Positions 1 through 11,675 of a DNA stretch of 64,000 bases are shown here, piece by piece. The first letter of the stretch is position 1; each line of letters opens with the position of its first letter. The DNA comes from Chaetomium olivaceum (lineage: Eukaryota; Ascomycota; Sordariomycetes; Sordariales; Chaetomiaceae). Both the position numbers and the translations under genes were made by a program. The notes beneath the pieces are model-generated. The model was not told the DNA's origin, did not search any database, and saw nothing but the letters and a program-made list of their open reading frames with translations. Where the stretch lies: assembly GCA_039881045.1 (NCBI GenBank), contig JAYWVB010000006.1:930001-994000 (forward strand), given 5' to 3'.

Positions 1-946
1 TCAGAGCGAGGGAACCTGAAGCGGAAACATGGGGCGATGTGCTGATGTACGGTGAGGTCGTCACCAGCACCAACACTCTGCTTGAGAAGTGAGTTGTTTC
101 CGTCCATGAAAGCCTAGTGATCTAACAAGGCCTAGAAACCATCACCTACTCTCCAAGCTGCCCACAGGATTCACCCTTGCCGCAACAACTCAAGTTGCCG
201 GCCGCGGTCGGGGCGCCAACGTCTGGGTGGCGCCCCCTGGCTCCTTAATCATGTCCACAGTCATCAACCACCCCGCCCACTACGCGGCCTGCCGACCCAT
301 CGTCTTTATCCAGTACCTCGCCGCCATCGCCACCGTCGAAGCAGTAAAATCCTACGACGAGGGCTACGCCGACGTGCCCATCAAGATCAAGTGGCCCAAC
401 GACGTCTACGTGCGCGACCCCAAGAAGCCCCACGAAGTCTCCTATGTCAAGATCGCTGGCATCCTCGCCAACTGCGCCTACTCGTCGGGCAACTACCAGG
501 TCGTCCTCGGCATCGGCATCAACACCAACAACGGCCGGCCCACCACCAGCCTCGACGCCTTACTACCCCTACTCGAAAACAACAACAACAACAACAACAA
601 CAGCAAAAAGCTCGAGCCCTTCCGCATCGAGCGCCTGCTCGCGCGCATTCTGACCCGTCTCGAATCGCTCTACACCCAGTTCTGCCGCGACGGCTTCTCG
701 CGCGAGCTGGAGCGGAAATACTACCAGCACTGGCTGCACGCCAACCAGATTGTCACGCTCGAGGCCGAGGGCGGGGTGAAGGCGCGCGTGGTGGGCATCA
801 CGAGGGACTGGGGCATGCTCATGGCCGAGGAGGTGGCCGGCGACGGGATCAATGGCGCGCTGAGGGCCACGGGCAAGGTGTGGGCGCTGCAGAGCGATGA
901 GAATAGCTTTGACTTTTGGAGGGGGCTGGTGAAGAGGAAGATCTGA
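1..946 (+). CDS. BPL1: Biotin-protein ligase, C-terminal part (5' end outside window)
   Basis: Holocarboxylase synthetase: activates biotin to biotinyl-AMP and transfers it to a lysine of carboxylases such as acetyl-CoA and pyruvate carboxylase. Proposed exons are <1..88 and 136..946. The 47-nt intron 89..135 starts GTGAGT, has a CTAAC branch site and ends CTAG, and it restores frame exactly. The first exon reads through YGEVVTSTNTLLEK, the second through the biotinyl-AMP loop GRGRGANVWV, then IKIKWPNDVY with the conserved KWPND lysine, and GIGINTNN. A poly-Asn run (about codons 590-600 nt) sits in a variable loop before the BPL C-terminal domain. Stop is TGA at 944-946. The N-terminal glutamine-amidotransferase-like half seen in fungal BPL1 would lie upstream of the window. 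Function is very secure. Confidence 0.93.
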
Positions 947-2514
947 GACCGATCCGACGACTCCGTGCGTCGTTGTGTAAGGGGATGGTGGAGGAGGAAG
1001 GGAGGGGGGTGGGGGGGGCGGGTCGGATGGGTTGGGGTTTCGAGCACGGGCGTCGCTACCGAACGGCCTGCCGTGTGTGCGTTCGTTTTTGACTGTGCTG
1101 GGTGGGTTGTGTGGCTCTGTGCGTTCCCGCTTGGGATCGAAGCTGGGACGTTGGATCGAGAGTTGCGACTGGATTAGACAAGAACTCAGTCAAAAAGAGA
1201 AGGGAGCTCTGGAGCTCTGACCCTTCTTCCCCGCAATGGGCCGGGAAGTGCTGTGGTTAGGTGACATGGAATGGTTACATTGCGGGGAGACGGGAGAGCC
1301 TGCCCACGTTCACATCCCGATCTGGTTGTCTCACGGTCCCGGGCATTCCCAGAGATCGCTCTAGTGATGAACTCACGACTTGGGTTGGAGCGAGGTTGGA
1401 GGTGGTGGTGGGCTGGTGACGGCGTCGATAGGTCAACTACTATTTGGCACTCACTATACGGCAACGACAATCACTTTGTTCTGCCACCATCTCAGGTGTT
1501 CCACAATGAGCGGTACATCCATCCATCAACCGCTGGCAATCCAGATACCAGCGGGGCACGGCTGCGGCCCTCCCGCCCATGTGCCGAACGCTTGGATTCC
1601 GGGAGCCGTTGCTGCACCCCAAACCGTGCGTCCGTCCCCGTCATCCAAACGTGGTTGAACACATCGACACCCGCCCACGTGCACACTCCTTGCGTCCGTC
1701 CACATTCGGAGGGATTCCTCACGAGGTAGAAATGGAAGACGGTGATAGCCCCTGCGTTCTTGGCTCGACCTGGGAAGGCCAACTCTTTGACCAGCCTTTC
1801 GTATTGTTCCTCTAGGGGATCTGGCGAACATGGAGCCAAGACACGACGAATCGGCCCGCTTCCGGCTTAATATCGCCGTGTAATGGGAAAGGTGTCAAGA
1901 ATGACCTACCCATAATACAGTCCCAATCAGGCAATGACGCAGCTCTGGCCTGCTCACCAAGAGAAAGCAGACCTCCCTGCCCCGGCATTGACCTGTATAG
2001 TTCCCTCGCACAGTGACACCTCGCCAGTCCCCGTCCCCGCATACTGAATTCTTCCGTTATCCCGCTGCACCCCATATCGATGCCGCCCCGGGAACCAATC
2101 ATGTCTCGCTGCTTTGGGCGTGAGGTGTTTCTCGTTCCGTGTCTCGAGAGATGCACGACTTGCAGGTTTCCTGTCAGTGCTGCTCCGTGCCCTGCCGGGA
2201 ATGGAATGATCCGGATTGAGAGCGTGGATGGGCAATCTATGTTGATGGCTTACTACTCGGTTGGTGTGGGTATGATGGGAGGTCAAATACAATGTGGTCA
2301 CCGTGTTGGCTTCTCGGGTCGAGTCATCTCATGTCGACCACCGAGATTACAACTTTGAACCGCGAGACGAGCTAAGAAAAACGAAGAACCGGATTTAGTC
2401 CATACAACAACTGACTGGATTGGCCCGGTGACCCGTTGATACTGGACATCATAACCTGGAACTCCAGGTCACAATCTCCATGAACTTCACACCCCGTTCG
2501 GCGCCGCAGTCAGG
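947..2514. other. Intergenic region, no gene recognised
   Basis: About 1.6 kb between the biotin ligase stop and the SAT4-like start. Short open frames exist on both strands but none has family motifs, splice-supported extension or coding-like codon use. It presumably holds the 3' UTR of the ligase gene and the promoter and 5' UTR of the next gene. Confidence 0.6.
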
Positions 2515-4240
2515 ATGTCTCCCCAGATGATCACGGACATGGGCCACACCAAGTTCAACCTCACTTACCCGTTGGAGACGGGCAATGCCACATCAGTAGC
2601 CGACCTCATGAGAAGATATGAGGTAGGCATTCCTCGGAATCCTGAACTAGCTCTAGTATTAACACAACCAGACCCTTCCCAACGCGCTCGTCGGCATCCT
2701 GGTCCCGCACATAGCCTGCACCTTATTCATACTAGCCAGGATCTACTCCCGCCTGTTTCTCCTCCGCAAGTGGTTCCTAGACGACACGCTTATCCTCCTA
2801 GCTTGGGCGTTTGCCACAGCCGTCTGCATCATCTACAGCATCGCGGCGCAAACCCAATCCCAGCAACCTCCCTACCGCGACCTCAACCTTCTCACCACCA
2901 CCGCCGCCGCAACCACAACCACAGCACCCGCCACAACCCGCGCCTACATCTCCCTCATCCTCTACCAACTCGCCCTCGTCCTCACCAAACTCTCCATCCT
3001 CTCCTTCTACCACCGCATATTCTCCCCCTCCCCCCACCACCACCACCACACCCATACCCCCACCCCCCAAAAGAACAAGAACAAGAAACCCCTCGAAAAG
3101 ACCCTCACCCACGCCACCACCCTCCTCCTCCCCCTGCTCACCATCCCCCTGCTGGTCCTCTCCATCCTGCAATGCCGCCCTAGTGGCACGCACAAGCAGT
3201 GCATCCCCCTCCGCCCGCTACTAGTTACCTCCACCACCCTGCACGCGGCCGTCGACCTCTGGCTGGTCGCGCTGATCCTCCCCTGCGTGGTGCGTCTGCG
3301 GGAGGTGGCGGTGCGGCGGCGGGCGGTGTTGGGCGCGGTGCTGAGTCTGGGCGGGGTGTTGGGGGTGGTTGTCGGGGGGGTGAGGCTGGGGTTGGTTTTG
3401 CCTGCCACCACCACCACCACCACCACCACCTCGAGAGGGGGAGGGGGTGGAGGCGGGGGGCATGGAGGAGGGTATAGGGGTGATGGGGGGGATGGGTTGG
3501 GGGTGGTGTTTTTGGTGATGACGGTGTTGGAGCTGGATGTGGCGGTTGTTTGTGCCAGTGCGCCGACGCTGAGGCCGGTGTTGGCGAGGGTCTGGCCGCG
3601 GTTGGGGGGGTTGGTGGAGTTGGGGAGGGCGATCAGAGGTGGTGGTGGTGGTGCTGCTGCTGCTGCTAGAGAGGGAAGTGTGGATTTGACGAGTGTGGTG
3701 AGCTATCATGGGTATCCGTGGACGAGGGAGGCGTCGAGAGCGGGGAGTAAGGCCAGTGTGGTGGGTGGGGATGGGCGGACGGGGGGTGGGGTGACTGTCA
3801 TTCCGCCTCTCCCGCCGACACCGCCGGCGATGGCCATGCATCGTACACCGACGACGTTGAGTTTGAGGAGCTTTGTGAGTGGCATGGCGCCGAGGAGCCG
3901 GGGGCGGTTGGAGGGAGAGGACAGGACGGGGTTGTTGGAGGGGAACCACGGAGACGATGGGACGGCTTCGAGGAGGAGGAGCTCGCTTGGGTTTGAGGCG
4001 TATTACGAACAGTTTGCTGGGTACGACGATGTGGAAAAAAGAAGGAGCCGTTACACAGCAAAGGGCGAGGCCGAAGCACGAAGCAGTCGTGGGAGTCAAT
4101 GCTACAGCGGAGGGTGGGTGGATAGTCAGGAAAGCTTCGTCCTTGGAATGAACGACCCGCAGAGTCCAAAGCGGTTAAGCCCAGTACCAGGGTTGAGCGA
4201 GCCTGAAAAGGCAGAGTTGAGACGGGTTGGGAGTCTATGA
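2515..4240 (+). CDS. SAT4 / fungal rhodopsin-like seven-helix membrane protein
   Basis: Integral plasma- or endomembrane protein of the fungal SAT4/rhodopsin-like family (Fung_rhodopsin type), whose molecular function is mostly unknown. Exons 2515..2622 and 2672..4240; the 49-nt intron has donor GTAGGC and acceptor ACCAG at phase 0, giving 558 aa. Predicted helices lie near residues 41-60, 73-94, 127-150, 184-204, 220-242, 255-280 and about 320-340. Family marks visible: LDDTLILLAW at the start of helix 2, two Cys in the loop QCRPSGTHKQC, DLWLVALILPCVVRLR in helix 5, and ELDVAVVCASAPTLRP at the end of the last helix. His and Thr runs (CAC/CCA repeats near 3030-3060 and 3403-3430) lie in the loops. 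A long Ser/Arg-rich cytoplasmic tail of about 200 residues follows. Start is the only suitable ATG; an upstream ATG at 2480 is out of frame. Confidence 0.85.
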
Positions 4241-5714
4241 GGAAGATACCCTGGGGTGAGAGAATAGGATTTTGGGTAGAAAATATCCGTTTTACCATTC
4301 ACACCATCGCATTTCATTCTTCTCCATGTCAATTGCTTTAGCTGGGCTATCTAACATACACTTCGTGACGGTGTAATTCCACTGTCGTCTGGGGAATATT
4401 TACCTCCAGGTAGATGCTCGAATGTTCGACTTATACGCGGCTGGGTGGAAGTCAGGGGGGCTTGGCAAAAAGGGGTAATCGGCAGCCGGGGCACGAAAAT
4501 CACAGCTGCCACCAGATGGATATCTGATGTGCATGAACCACGAGTTCGAGCCGCTCTGAGTCGATGCAAAGGCCGTAGATCCGTCCGAGCCCTACCTCTA
4601 TGACTTCATTTCTCTTACCTTGGAAGGATCCGGGAAGTTGACCGTCCGAGCCGAGACTTGGGCCCCCGAACCTTTGAACTTGAACATGTGAGATGGTGTG
4701 TTCAGGTTGGCAAGCATAGGCAACAATCCTGTTGTATTCCAACTAAACGGCGTATCCCGTCCTGTAACATCAAAGCCTCAAATTAAGGGATTCAATTACA
4801 GACTTCCAGCAGCGTCATGTGCTATTGCGAGACCGAATTCCAAGGAAGACTTCTTTCTTCCCGATCTCCTGTCAGCAGCTCTTCCCTTTTCAGTAACCAT
4901 TGTTATGCATGTTATGCCTTTCTATTAGGCTCAACCTAGGTAGCGGAGAAGTGGCCACATCCTGTCTACGCATTCCCTTTTCTAGAAGCTTATGAGGGAA
5001 CACCCGGATGCCGGTCACATCTTTATGATGACATCTCATATTCGTCGATCCTTTATGGAGGATTGGCAACAGACCCACAATCACCTGCTTCTCTCTAGGC
5101 CTTGTATCCTACGGAGGGTGACCCGGAGTCACCGTTCACATCACCTGGTGCCACTCTGGTGTTTGATTCCTGCCCTCCTCCGGTTCCGGCTTGGGATTGG
5201 CTTGAGGACCTTCATCACATCACAGCTTCATGCCTGAACCCTGCTCTTGCCGCCCTCGGGGGTTAAAAGACCTTGTCTACGGTTATCGCCTGGGTTACCG
5301 CTGGTACACTCTTACCCGGACCCGAAAGCAAGGAAATATTTGCCATTTATATGCTTGGATATACCCGGGCCATCAACAAGTCCTTGACCCCTGTTACTTT
5401 CTTATTTATCATGACAGGAAACCTTATTCCTGTCCCTCACGGCGCTCCATCTTCAGGATGAGCTCTTAGGAAATGTTGGTTGCGCGAGGCCTGGGACCCC
5501 TTCTCTTGGGAGGTTTTGTTACCGCCTTCCATGACATTTTCGCCTCACAACGAGATACCCGGTCGGTCTTTCATAGGGACAGCCAAAAGCAACCAACTCC
5601 AAGGACGGAGCAAGAGACGAAACCATCATCAGCTTTGAGTTTGCAGGGAGCAAGTTATGGAGACAGGTCTGACTGGGTGCGGGGCAGTTGGAGTAGAAAA
5701 AGGGATGGCACATC
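4241..5714. other. Intergenic region
   Basis: No convincing gene. Short frames at 5230-5470 and 5473-5793 lack motifs. The frame starting at 5473 begins with a hydrophobic stretch that could be a signal-peptide exon of the following surface protein, but I could not join it cleanly. Confidence 0.45.
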
Positions 5715-7323
5715 ATGCCAGGAAGACGATTGCCCTCAGTCACTTTTCATTTTGTTAGTTGTGTCACCTGGATTCACCATTCTAGCGTGCTAACACCGAG
5801 ACGCAGGGATGCTACGCCAACCCTTTCAGACTCAACGACTGTCAGGACACGAACTGTTTCCTCCACAGTTACGTCTTTCTCCGGGACAACAGAAACAAGA
5901 GTTGTTGTTACCGAGGTTGAGGTGGTCACTATTATCGACCCCCTCCAGCAAACGCAGACCTCCGTTGCCACAGCCACGTCTTTCTCTAAGGGAAGACGGG
6001 GGTTTGAGGCTCCTTGTCAGACTTTGTCGTTATCAGTACCATCTCTTCTTCGTCGGGTTACAACATCAAGCCCTGTTACACAAATCGCAATTCCCGAACG
6101 CAACAGCTCGTTGGGTGAGGGCATTAGGGGTAACGGGAAACGAGCTGAGGTTACCGTCACCACTACTGTCACCGTGACGACAACAGTCTTTATCCCGAGG
6201 GTTGTTACCGCAACAGTTACTACAACCGTGTTCTCGACTACGTTCGTTGCCCCCAATGCTGAGACCACGGTTACCGTTATAACCACAGTGGTCTTACCGT
6301 TCCTTCAATTACGGACATAAATCATTATCTCGGCAAACAACGGTTTCCAGAGCCCCTAGCAACTCCATTACACCCTCCACAACTTCGTTTTTCAAGGGAA
6401 CCCGATCTTTTCTTTCCAGCTCGCCGACCTCACTACAATCGCCTCCTTCCTCTTCAGCATCGACTGCTCCTACCAACCCCCTTTTTCCACCACCATCGGA
6501 AACATCACCATCCCCTCTAGCAACCGCCCAAATAGCAGGCATCACAACCGGTGCGGTCCTAGCTCTTCTCCTCTTCCTAATACTGACCGCCCTTCTACTC
6601 CGTCGGCGGGCGCGAAAGCTCCGTCGCGCCCGAGCGCAAGCCAGCATCAGACAGCAGCTCACACCGGCTACACTACCCCTGCCCCCATCACTACCATCAC
6701 TACCACCACCGCCACCACCACCACAACGGCCACTACCCCAACCACCACCAGTAACATGGTACGAAGCGGCACCCTCCCCCACAGTCCGCACCGGCCCCGG
6801 CCCCGGTCTTGGCCAGGACCTCGGCGTAGCAAAGCGGCGTGCCCCCCCTCCCCTACCTACCGCTGGCGCTGGCGCTACCGCTACCGCTACCGCTACCACC
6901 ATCCCCGCTGTGGGCTCAGACTCAAACACCACAGCAACAGCAACAACCACAACAACCACCACCACCTCCTCGCAAGGCGGCCACTCCGGCCTAACAGGCG
7001 CGAACGAAGTCCGCATCGTGATCCGCGCAGCGCCGCGGGCACATGCACGGGCCCAGACACGGAGGGAGGTAGGGCGGCGGGCGGGGTCTCGGGCTGAGGC
7101 CGAGAGGGGTTATAGCATGGAGGCGCTGAGTCCCACGGGGCGGGCAACGGCGTCGTCGAGTTTGGATGGTGGTGGGATGGTAGCGGGGAATTCGGGGAAT
7201 TCAGGGGGTTGGAGCGTGGCGAGTGAGAGGGGGAGTGAGGTTGATTTTGATCTGGGGTTTGGTGGTAGTGGTGATATGGGGAGGGGTGAGGGTGGGGGGG
7301 AGAAGGCTTGGTGGCGGGTGTAG
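5715..7323 (+). CDS. Single-pass Ser/Thr-rich surface protein (5' end uncertain)
   Basis: Best model joins 5715..6298 and 6351..7323 (518 aa); the 52-nt intron has a weak donor (GTTCCT) and acceptor TTTCCAG, but it restores frame. The extracellular half is dominated by TVTVTT/TTVF-type repeats, as in fungal wall-sensor or GPI-like proteins. A single hydrophobic helix (about residues 254-280, ending LILTALLL) is followed at once by RRRARKLRRAR, which fixes a type I orientation. The cytoplasmic part has a Pro run, an Ala-Thr repeat and a Gly/Ser-rich acidic end finishing KAWWRV. This architecture resembles MID2/WSC-like sensors, but no WSC or LysM domain is seen. The first codons do not encode a clear signal peptide, so a 5' exon, perhaps near 5473, is likely missing. 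Confidence 0.6.
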
Positions 7324-8384
7324 GCGGGGAGGGTGGTGATAGGTGTTGGTGGTGTGGAAAGGGGTAAGGGGTGGTGAGGTGGAATTGTTCGGTTGGTGTT
7401 CAGGGGTTGATTTCGCGTACATATTGGGAATGGCGGAGGTGAAGAATGTCCGCGTAATAGGGATGGAGTTGCTTTCGCTGTAGATAATCGCCGTTGTAGA
7501 TATTATAATATATGGTGAGAGTAGACTGGCATCATCCGTTGACCTTTTTAGCCCTCTGTCTATCGTATAATTTGCATGGGCTTCTTGGAGATGGTTCGAA
7601 CTCCAGATTGGCGGTTGCCGTGAGTAATTTGGAATTCGCTAGGGGTGATTCAAAGCACCCGACGGCATCATATATTCGACACTCGTTGCATGATCACCGC
7701 CAAGTCCACGTTGGGGTTCGTGGCGTTGACAGGTTGCGTGATCGCCGTGAGGATCAGACTGGGTCCCCGGTTCCCGGTTGCCGTCCGGACCATGACATAT
7801 TTTACTCAAACCTTGTGGGCAGTGCGCGGAAGAAATGGTGAAGTTGTGTATCGGAAACAAGGTCGTTGCTCCAACACCTCGCCGGGGCAGGCAGCTCGAA
7901 GCCTGCTTCCTTGGAGAATAATCGTTTCTTTCATTCCCATCTCATTCCCATCCCCACTAGATCAGCCCCAACTCCTGCCACCATCTGTCTAGATGCACCA
8001 TTCCGTTCGCAGGTTGCGGCCATTCCTCGCCCAGCTTACACCGATATATGATACATCTATGAAAACAAACGGTGAATAGCGGGCGACGTATGGCAGTCTA
8101 ACCCAATGCGCTCCAAACGTCCACCGCCGTAAATCCCAACCGCAACGCCAGGCCTGCCCAAAGTCGAGTGAAGATGTGTACATGGGAGCCGCAGGGCTGT
8201 TGCCCTGGCTCCCCTGGGTGCGCCGCCAAGAACGGTTTCCCGTCGCTCTTTCGCGGGGAGGTATCGTCGTCCCGTGCGGCCGCACCGCTATTCGTTTTCT
8301 GCCCGCTTTGCCCGCCGTCTCGGGCCTAGCATTCATGTTTTGCCGAAACGAGAAGGCGGGCATGGCGGTAAAAGGCGAACCCGA
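7324..8384. other. Convergent intergenic region
   Basis: Lies between the 3' ends of the surface-protein gene and PAM16, so it should hold two 3' UTRs and terminators. The only open frames are short and lack motifs. Confidence 0.55.
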
Positions 8385-8942
8385 CTACCTGTCCTTGTAG
8401 ATCTTGGGGTTCCACCCCTCTTTCGTTTCCGCCTCTTGTGCGGCCTTTTCTATCGCGGGTTTCACCTCAGCCTCGATCCGTTCTCGCGCACGCAGAATCT
8501 TGCTCTGTAGGTAGAAGGAGCCGCCCTTCTTGGGCTCGTTGTTGTCGAAGAGGCGCTTGAAGCGCTCCATGACCTCCTCCATGTCGGCCTTGCCGCCTTG
8601 GGGTTGCTTCACGTTGAGGATCTTGCAGGCCTCCTCGAGGGTCATGCCGCTGCTAAGGCTGGCCCGCCCCGACACGCCGTTGCCTGACTTGGCTTGCGCG
8701 CGCTGGTACTGGCTGGAGGCCGATGCTTGCTTGTAGGCTTCGGCGAAGGCGCGGCCCACCACACGCGTGCCGACTATGACGACTTGGGTTATGAGACGGT
8801 AAGCCTGGAAGGAATGTAAGGTTAGCAGGTGGTTGTGGGAAACGGGAAGTGTGGAATGAAGGGTTGGGACTGCGATGGCGAGCAACCACTGTGGGGGGGT
8901 GTGCCGTTGGAGGAGATGCGTGGGGGTGATCATGCTCACCAT
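8385..8942 (-). CDS. PAM16: Presequence translocase-associated motor subunit Pam16 (Tim16)
   Basis: J-like subunit of the mitochondrial TIM23 import motor; it holds the J-protein Pam18 and restrains its stimulation of mtHsp70 at the matrix side of the inner membrane. Exons (reverse) are 8940..8942 and 8385..8804. Exon 1 is only the ATG; intron 8805..8939 (135 nt) starts GTGAGC and ends TTCCAG, and exon 2 begins GCT, giving a 140-aa protein starting MAYRLITQVVIVGTRV. This fits the family N terminus; the intron-retained frame is also open but would insert an unrelated 45 residues. GMTLEEACKILNV and the degenerate J-domain lacking HPD (FDNNEPKKGGSFYLQSKI) are visible. The gene is divergent from the YIP1-family gene across about 585 bp. 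Confidence 0.93.
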   Translation of the reverse strand: MVSMITPTHLLQRHTPPQWLLAIAVPTLHSTLPVSHNHLLTLHSFQAYRLITQVVIVGTRVVGRAFAEAYKQASASSQYQRAQAKSGNGVSGRASLSSGMTLEEACKILNVKQPQGGKADMEEVMERFKRLFDNNEPKKGGSFYLQSKILRARERIEAEVKPAIEKAAQEAETKEGWNPKIYKDR

Positions 8943-9527
8943 TGTGTATTAATCGCAAGCGTCGGCCGCTGTGCTAGCCGTCTTGTTGATAAGAGAGTGT
9001 ATTCGTGGGGCCTTGGGGTGGTGCGGCCGTCGTCGTAAGTGTCGCGATGTTTTTTCGAATCCCGTGGAACTGCAAATGGCGAATGGGCATGACGGAGCCT
9101 CTCGCCTTGGCTCAAAAAATTGTCGGGCAAAAAAGAGACCCTGCCGCCGATTGCCGGGGTCTTTTCGGCCGGCTGGCCCCTGGTTAGGTGGGGTGAAATG
9201 ACTGCCCGTTGCCAGCTGTCAGCCACCGTCTGACAGCCAAGCCTTCATTCAGCTGCCACGTTCTGGCCCAGGGTCGAAGAGAGCTTGTGCTTCGGAACTG
9301 GAAGCATGCGTGCGTGCGTACTTCTGGAGAAGCAAGATCGCAACATCCCGTCATAGCTAAAACGAAGAAGCTGTCAGCGCTGTCGACCATAATTGCTACC
9401 GCCAACACCACCACGCTCATTAATCCACGTTTCCTTACTTCGACGATTCACAACTTACAGGCCACCAATTAACGGGATCATCGACTGGTTGAACCCAACA
9501 ACTCCCCTTTCAACGATCCTCGCCACA
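8943..9527. promoter_or_regulatory. Shared divergent promoter region of PAM16 and the YIP1-family gene
   Basis: A 585-bp spacer between two divergent start codons, so it must hold both promoters and both 5' UTRs. No TATA box is evident. It contains a pyrimidine-rich, AC-rich leader before the 9528 ATG. Confidence 0.55.
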
Positions 9528-10654
9528 ATGTCACAATATTACGGCGCACCGCCAAACCAGGGGTACACTCCAACCGGTGCTCAGAACCTCCAGTTTTACT
9601 CGTCCAACTATGCACAACCAGTCTCGGGCCATGCGACGCCATCACAAGCATCCTACGGCTACGGCGCGCCCTCGTCAGGGGCATACGGCGCATCCGCCTC
9701 CTTCAATTCGGGGTTCGGGGATCCAGCAGACGTGTCTGGGCGCATGGGCGAGCAGGGCGGTCTCCGGACGGGCTGGCTCGCCGCTTTCTCAACAGAAGGC
9801 TACCCTGGCGAGCCACCGCTGCTAGAAGAGCTGGGCGTGAACGTGGGACACATCGGGACAAAGGTATGTCCCACCATCCCCACCACCACCCACCACCCGC
9901 CCAAATCCCCACGACCTTCTCTCCGGTCCCCATGCTAACAACGACTCCCCTCCCCCCAAACCAGACCCTAGCCGTCCTCAACCCCTTCAGCCGCATCGAC
10001 CAGCACCTAATGGACGACAGCGACCTCGCCGGCCCGCTCTTCTTCTTCCTCCTGTACGGCACCTTCCTGCTCCTCTCCGGGCGCGTGCACTTCGGGTACA
10101 TCTACGGCCTGGCCGTGCTGGGCTCCGTGCTCCTGCACGGCATCCTCTCCCTCATGGCGCCGACGCAGCACATCGACCCGGCCACCGGCGCCCCCATAGC
10201 CACCACCACCACCACCACCACCCCTTCCTACGGCAGCAGCAACCCCCACCCCGGCGGCGGCACGTCCGCATCCCACCCGAACGGCGGCGGCGGCGGCGGC
10301 GGCGGCAGCAACCTGACCTTTGCGCGCTCGGCGTCGGTGCTGGGCTACTGCCTCCTGCCGCTGGTCACGACCAGCCTGGTGGGCATCTTCATGCCCATGG
10401 ACAAGCCCGCGGGCATCACGCTGACCAGCGCGGCCATCATGTGGTGCACGTGGAGCGCGAGCGGCATCTTCTGCGCCGTGGGCGGCATGCGCGGCATGCG
10501 CGCGCTCGTCGCCTACCCGCTGGCGCTCTTCTACGTCGGGTTTGGGATCATTGCCGTGTTTAGCAGCCGCGGCAGTGGCTCGTTTGTGAAGGTCGCGGCG
10601 GCGGCGGCGGCGGCAGGGGGTGCGGGTGGGGGTGCGGGTGCTGGGGGGATTTGA
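9528..10654 (+). CDS. YIP1: YIP1-family Rab-interacting membrane protein
   Basis: ER/Golgi membrane protein that binds prenylated Rab GTPases (Ypt1/Ypt31 type) and supports COPII vesicle formation. Exons 9528..9863 and 9965..10654; the intron (101 nt) has donor GTATGT and acceptor CCAG at phase 0. Product is 341 aa. The N-terminal 110 residues are Gln/Ser/Tyr/Gly-rich and cytosolic, ending in PLLEELGVNVGHI, the usual YIP1 lead-in. The core DLAGPLFFFLLYGTFLLLSG followed by VHFGYIYG is the YIP1 signature. Five helices are predicted: LFFFLLYG, GYIYGLAVLGSV, SVLGYCLLPLV, ITLTSAAIMW and ALVAYPLALFYVGF regions. Unusual: a Thr run, a nine-Gly run between helices 2 and 3, and an Ala/Gly-rich C terminus; all keep frame. 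The extension makes it longer than yeast Yip1 (about 250 aa). Confidence 0.9.
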
Positions 10655-11675
10655 TTGAGGGCTCATAAGAATTTGTCTGCTCTTGGTTTGACGGTTGATC
10701 GGGTCAGGGCAAATAGTTTGTTTGGGCGGGTTGATAGAGGGGGACTGGACAAGGGCTGTAACTGCAAGGCTGTGTACGTTATGCTTACAGGGAAGGGGGC
10801 GTGGTGGTTGGTGGTAGTGTCATATATACACAGGATGCGATGATACCGACCCCTTGCCTCCTGTTTTACTTTTGCATTGTTAGGATAGAGGAGATGATAG
10901 AGGGAGTAGGTAGGTGTAATATCAAGAGGTAAGCACTCAGTCAGTGGAGGACAGGACAACTTCCGAAGATGGGTTGCCAACAACAACAAACACCATCATC
11001 ACAGCTTCGCCTCCCCACAAGCATATCACGTCACACATGTCAAACAAGCAGCAACATCAAAATCGTAATGAACTGAATTCCATTGATCTTTGAACACCAG
11101 CCAATGCCGTTCCATGCGCCTAGTAAAGTAGCCCATTCCCTCGTCGCGAAGAGTCGCCAGCAAGGCAAAAGGCATGAAACTCGTGAGACAGGCTAAATAA
11201 TGCCATATAAAGCGCGCGCCCGTCCCAAATCCGAGATGAAAAAAGACCCGGCCCCCCAATCATCATAAAAAACCAGGCCAGATGTGATGAAGCCCCCAAA
11301 AGCAAAGAGGTAGCAAAAGCAAGAGAGAAATACAAGGCCCGTAGCCTATTACCAGCCCAGGTCCCAGAGACAACAAAAACACCCTTTCTCGCCGGCTCAT
11401 CAAGTCGGGGCGAGGCCATTCCCAGACCATCATCTCGACCATGTATGCATGCATGCATCCGCGCGTCCGTGCATGCCAGTAACCCGAGCAATTGTCGTGT
11501 CACCCAATTCCATCGGGGAAGATCAACAAGACGAGACCCGCGTCGGCGCTTCCTTCGCATCAGTGTTTAAATCCCAAGCGTCAAACGCCCATCCAACGTC
11601 TTTCTTCCAAAAGAGAGCGAGCCAAAGCAAGGCTCTCTTGATATCAATTCCATGCCATCATGTGCCTTTTCGACT
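10655..11675. other. Convergent intergenic region
   Basis: Between the 3' ends of the YIP1-family gene and the RCC1 gene. Open frames on the reverse strand (11026-11560) are not supported by motifs. A short ATGC-repeat (about 11443-11456) is present. Confidence 0.5.

Noticed and set aside
3221..4099. 292-codon reverse frame rich in Pro, His and Arg
   Set aside because: Antisense shadow of the SAT4-like gene; composition comes from GGT/GGG repeats read on the other strand.
7585..7610. B-box-like GGTTCGAACTCC suggesting a tRNA gene
   Set aside because: The flanking bases cannot form a T-stem and no A box or acceptor stem is present.
11120..11560. 146-codon reverse frame downstream of RCC1
   Set aside because: No motif; lies in the convergent 3' region where UTRs are expected.
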